Assembly: GCF_004138495.1 (NCBI RefSeq)
Contig: NZ_ML142851.1
Coordinates: 500,289 to 508,148 of the forward strand
Source: Phytoactinopolyspora endophytica
GTDB lineage: Bacteria; Actinomycetota; Actinomycetes; Jiangellales; Jiangellaceae
Direction of reading: 5' to 3'
Length of the DNA stretch: 7,860 nucleotides
Shown: one piece after another, positions 6,698 to 7,860 of the stretch
How positions within the stretch are numbered: position 1 is the stretch's first letter
Layout: each line of letters begins with the position of its first letter
Translations under genes and position numbers: made by a program
The notes under the pieces: model-generated
The model's input: only the letters and a program-made list of their open reading frames with translations
Database searches by the model: none
Told to the model about the DNA's origin: nothing

Positions 6698-7837
6698 ATG
6701 GCACCGATCAACCCCACAGACGGGACCGTGACCGTAGACGGGACCACCCCGGCACCCGCGACCCCAGTCGACATCTCGGTCCTGGTGCCGGTCAAAGACG
6801 AGGTGGACTCTCTTGAACAACTGACGACGGAGATCGCCGCCGCGCTCGACGCCCGCCCGGCGGACGACATCGCCGGCGAGCAATGGGAGGTCATCTTCGT
6901 CGATGACGGCAGCGCTGACGGGTCTTGGGAAGAGATCCTCCGGCTGAGCGCGCGGGACTCCCGTATCCGTGGCCTGTGCTTCCGGCGGAACTTCGGAAAG
7001 TCGGCGGCTCTGGCCGCAGGTTTCGCGGCGTCGACCGGCCGGATCATCGTCACGCTCGACGGAGACCTGCAGGATGACCCTGCGGAGGTTCCGGGGATGA
7101 TCGCCCGGCTGTCCGGCCCCGTCGACCTGGTGGCCGGTTATAAGGCGGACCGGCGCGATCCACTCGGAAAGCGGCTACCGTCGAAGCTCTTCAACTTCGT
7201 CACCGGCATGGTCACCGGATTGAAGCTGCATGACCACAACTGCGGGCTGAAGGTCGCTCGACGCGAGGTCTTCGCCCGGACGCCGCTCTACGGCGAGATG
7301 CACCGCTATTTCGCCGCGATCAGCCACGCGCAGGGGTTCCGCGTGGCCGAACAGCCGGTGAACCACCGTCCGCGCCAGTTCGGTTCCTCCAAATTCGGTC
7401 TGGAACGCTACGCTCGTGGCGGTCTCGACCTGCTGACGATCCTGAGTCTCACCCGCTACACGCATCGTCCGGCCCACCTCTTCGGTGGGGTCGGTCTCAT
7501 CATGGGCCTGGTCGGGTTCGGCGTCCTGGCCTATCTCAGCGGAATCCGGCTCTTCGCCGACCAGGCGATCGGTGATCGCCCCCTGCTGATACTCGGAGTG
7601 CTGCTCGTTCTGCTCGCTATGCAGCTGGTCAGCCTGGGCCTGTTGGCGGAGATGATCACCAATCGTGAGGTGGTGAGAGAAGACCCCTTACGGTACGTCT
7701 CGGACGTCGCAGATCGTACGACGAACCGTGATCGCGAAGCCGCGGCGAGCGGCGATGTCGCCGCTGCGGAGCCGTCGCCAGCGGTCGTGGAGAGGGTCGT
7801 CGCCGAACCCGGCCGGAGCTCTCCGGCGGTGTCGTGA
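6698..7837 (+). CDS. Family 2 glycosyltransferase, polyprenyl-phosphate sugar transferase type
   Basis: A membrane-anchored enzyme that most likely moves a sugar from a nucleotide donor onto a polyprenyl phosphate at the cytoplasmic face, supplying cell-envelope glycosylation (DPM1/GtrB/ArnC-like group). 379 residues. The GT-A domain starts at DISVLVPVKDE (25-35). It has the nucleotide-binding WEVIFVDDGSADGS (63-76), RRNFGKSAALAAGF (96-109), the metal-binding DGDLQDDP (121-128), DHNCGLKVARRE (179-190) and HRPRQFGSSKFG (223-234). Two membrane helices follow, about 261-281 and 295-318, as in GtrB/ArnC enzymes. After them comes a hydrophilic, Ala/Glu/Arg-rich tail of about 60 residues that is longer than in many relatives. 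The start at ATG 6698 is supported by GAGG at 6687-6690, seven bases upstream. Leu331 uses TTA (7688-7690). Sugar and acceptor chain length cannot be told. The next gene, overlapping at the end, may be a partner such as a flippase or a lipid-sugar-using transferase. Confidence 0.92.
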   Translation: MAPINPTDGTVTVDGTTPAPATPVDISVLVPVKDEVDSLEQLTTEIAAALDARPADDIAGEQWEVIFVDDGSADGSWEEILRLSARDSRIRGLCFRRNFGKSAALAAGFAASTGRIIVTLDGDLQDDPAEVPGMIARLSGPVDLVAGYKADRRDPLGKRLPSKLFNFVTGMVTGLKLHDHNCGLKVARREVFARTPLYGEMHRYFAAISHAQGFRVAEQPVNHRPRQFGSSKFGLERYARGGLDLLTILSLTRYTHRPAHLFGGVGLIMGLVGFGVLAYLSGIRLFADQAIGDRPLLILGVLLVLLAMQLVSLGLLAEMITNREVVREDPLRYVSDVADRTTNRDREAAASGDVAAAEPSPAVVERVVAEPGRSSPAVS

Positions 7838-7860
7838 CGGTTATCAGTACGAAGGCCGCC
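7834..7860 (+). CDS. Possible start of a downstream gene, cut by window edge
   Basis: GTG at 7834 overlaps the glycosyltransferase TGA by four bases (GTGA) and opens a frame of nine codons, VTVISTKAA, up to the edge. Such overlaps are common in actinobacterial operons, and the spacing suggests co-translation. No clear ribosome binding site is seen at a suitable distance, and the visible residues identify nothing. Confidence 0.3.

Noticed and set aside
1..7860. Mobile element, phage, toxin-antitoxin, defence system or CRISPR content
   Set aside because: I saw no transposase, integrase, terminal inverted repeats or spaced identical repeats. RecD2 is a common chromosomal helicase, and no defence partner is next to it.

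Overview
The window reads as chromosomal DNA of a high-GC Gram-positive bacterium (Actinomycetota). The bases are strongly GC-rich, third codon positions are mostly G or C, GTG starts occur, and the RecD-like helicase and the inner-membrane glycosyltransferase have actinobacterial-style sequences. I cannot name the genus. Coding density is high: there are five complete genes, one gene cut by the left edge and the first codons of a possible seventh at the right edge. No RNA gene, insertion sequence, CRISPR array or phage gene was found.

Layout. (1) Positions 1-797, minus strand: a LysR-family regulator, missing its last few dozen residues. (2) Positions 798-1012: a 215-base divergent control region with two imperfect dyads and candidate promoters facing both ways. 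(3) Positions 1016-4145, plus strand: a three-gene ABC importer operon. It encodes a lipoprotein solute-binding protein of the sugar-binding family 1 type and two MalF/MalG-like permeases, joined by 4-base ATGA overlaps. It has no ATPase gene, so the transporter probably borrows one encoded elsewhere, as many actinobacterial carbohydrate importers do with MsiK. (4) Positions 4146-4201: a short gap between convergent genes with terminator-like inverted repeats. (5) Positions 4202-6463, minus strand: a RecD2-type SF1B DNA helicase. (6) Positions 6464-6697: a divergent gap holding a 30-base interrupted inverted repeat with flanking TGCGTATA direct repeats upstream of recD2, and a TAGGCT-like -10 upstream of the next gene. 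(7) Positions 6698-7837, plus strand: a family 2 glycosyltransferase of the polyprenyl-phosphate sugar transferase type with two C-terminal membrane helices. A possible next gene starts at a GTGA overlap and runs off the window.

The LysR gene and the importer operon form one likely functional unit: the regulator probably senses the imported solute or a metabolite of it and acts from the shared gap. The helicase (DNA repair and replication) and the glycosyltransferase (cell-envelope glycan assembly) look like independent housekeeping-type genes. The window is mostly ordinary. The points most worth a second look are the LysR control of a CUT1-like importer, the missing ATPase, a TTA leucine codon in each of two genes, and the inverted repeat in front of recD2. 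I found no convincing undescribed system.
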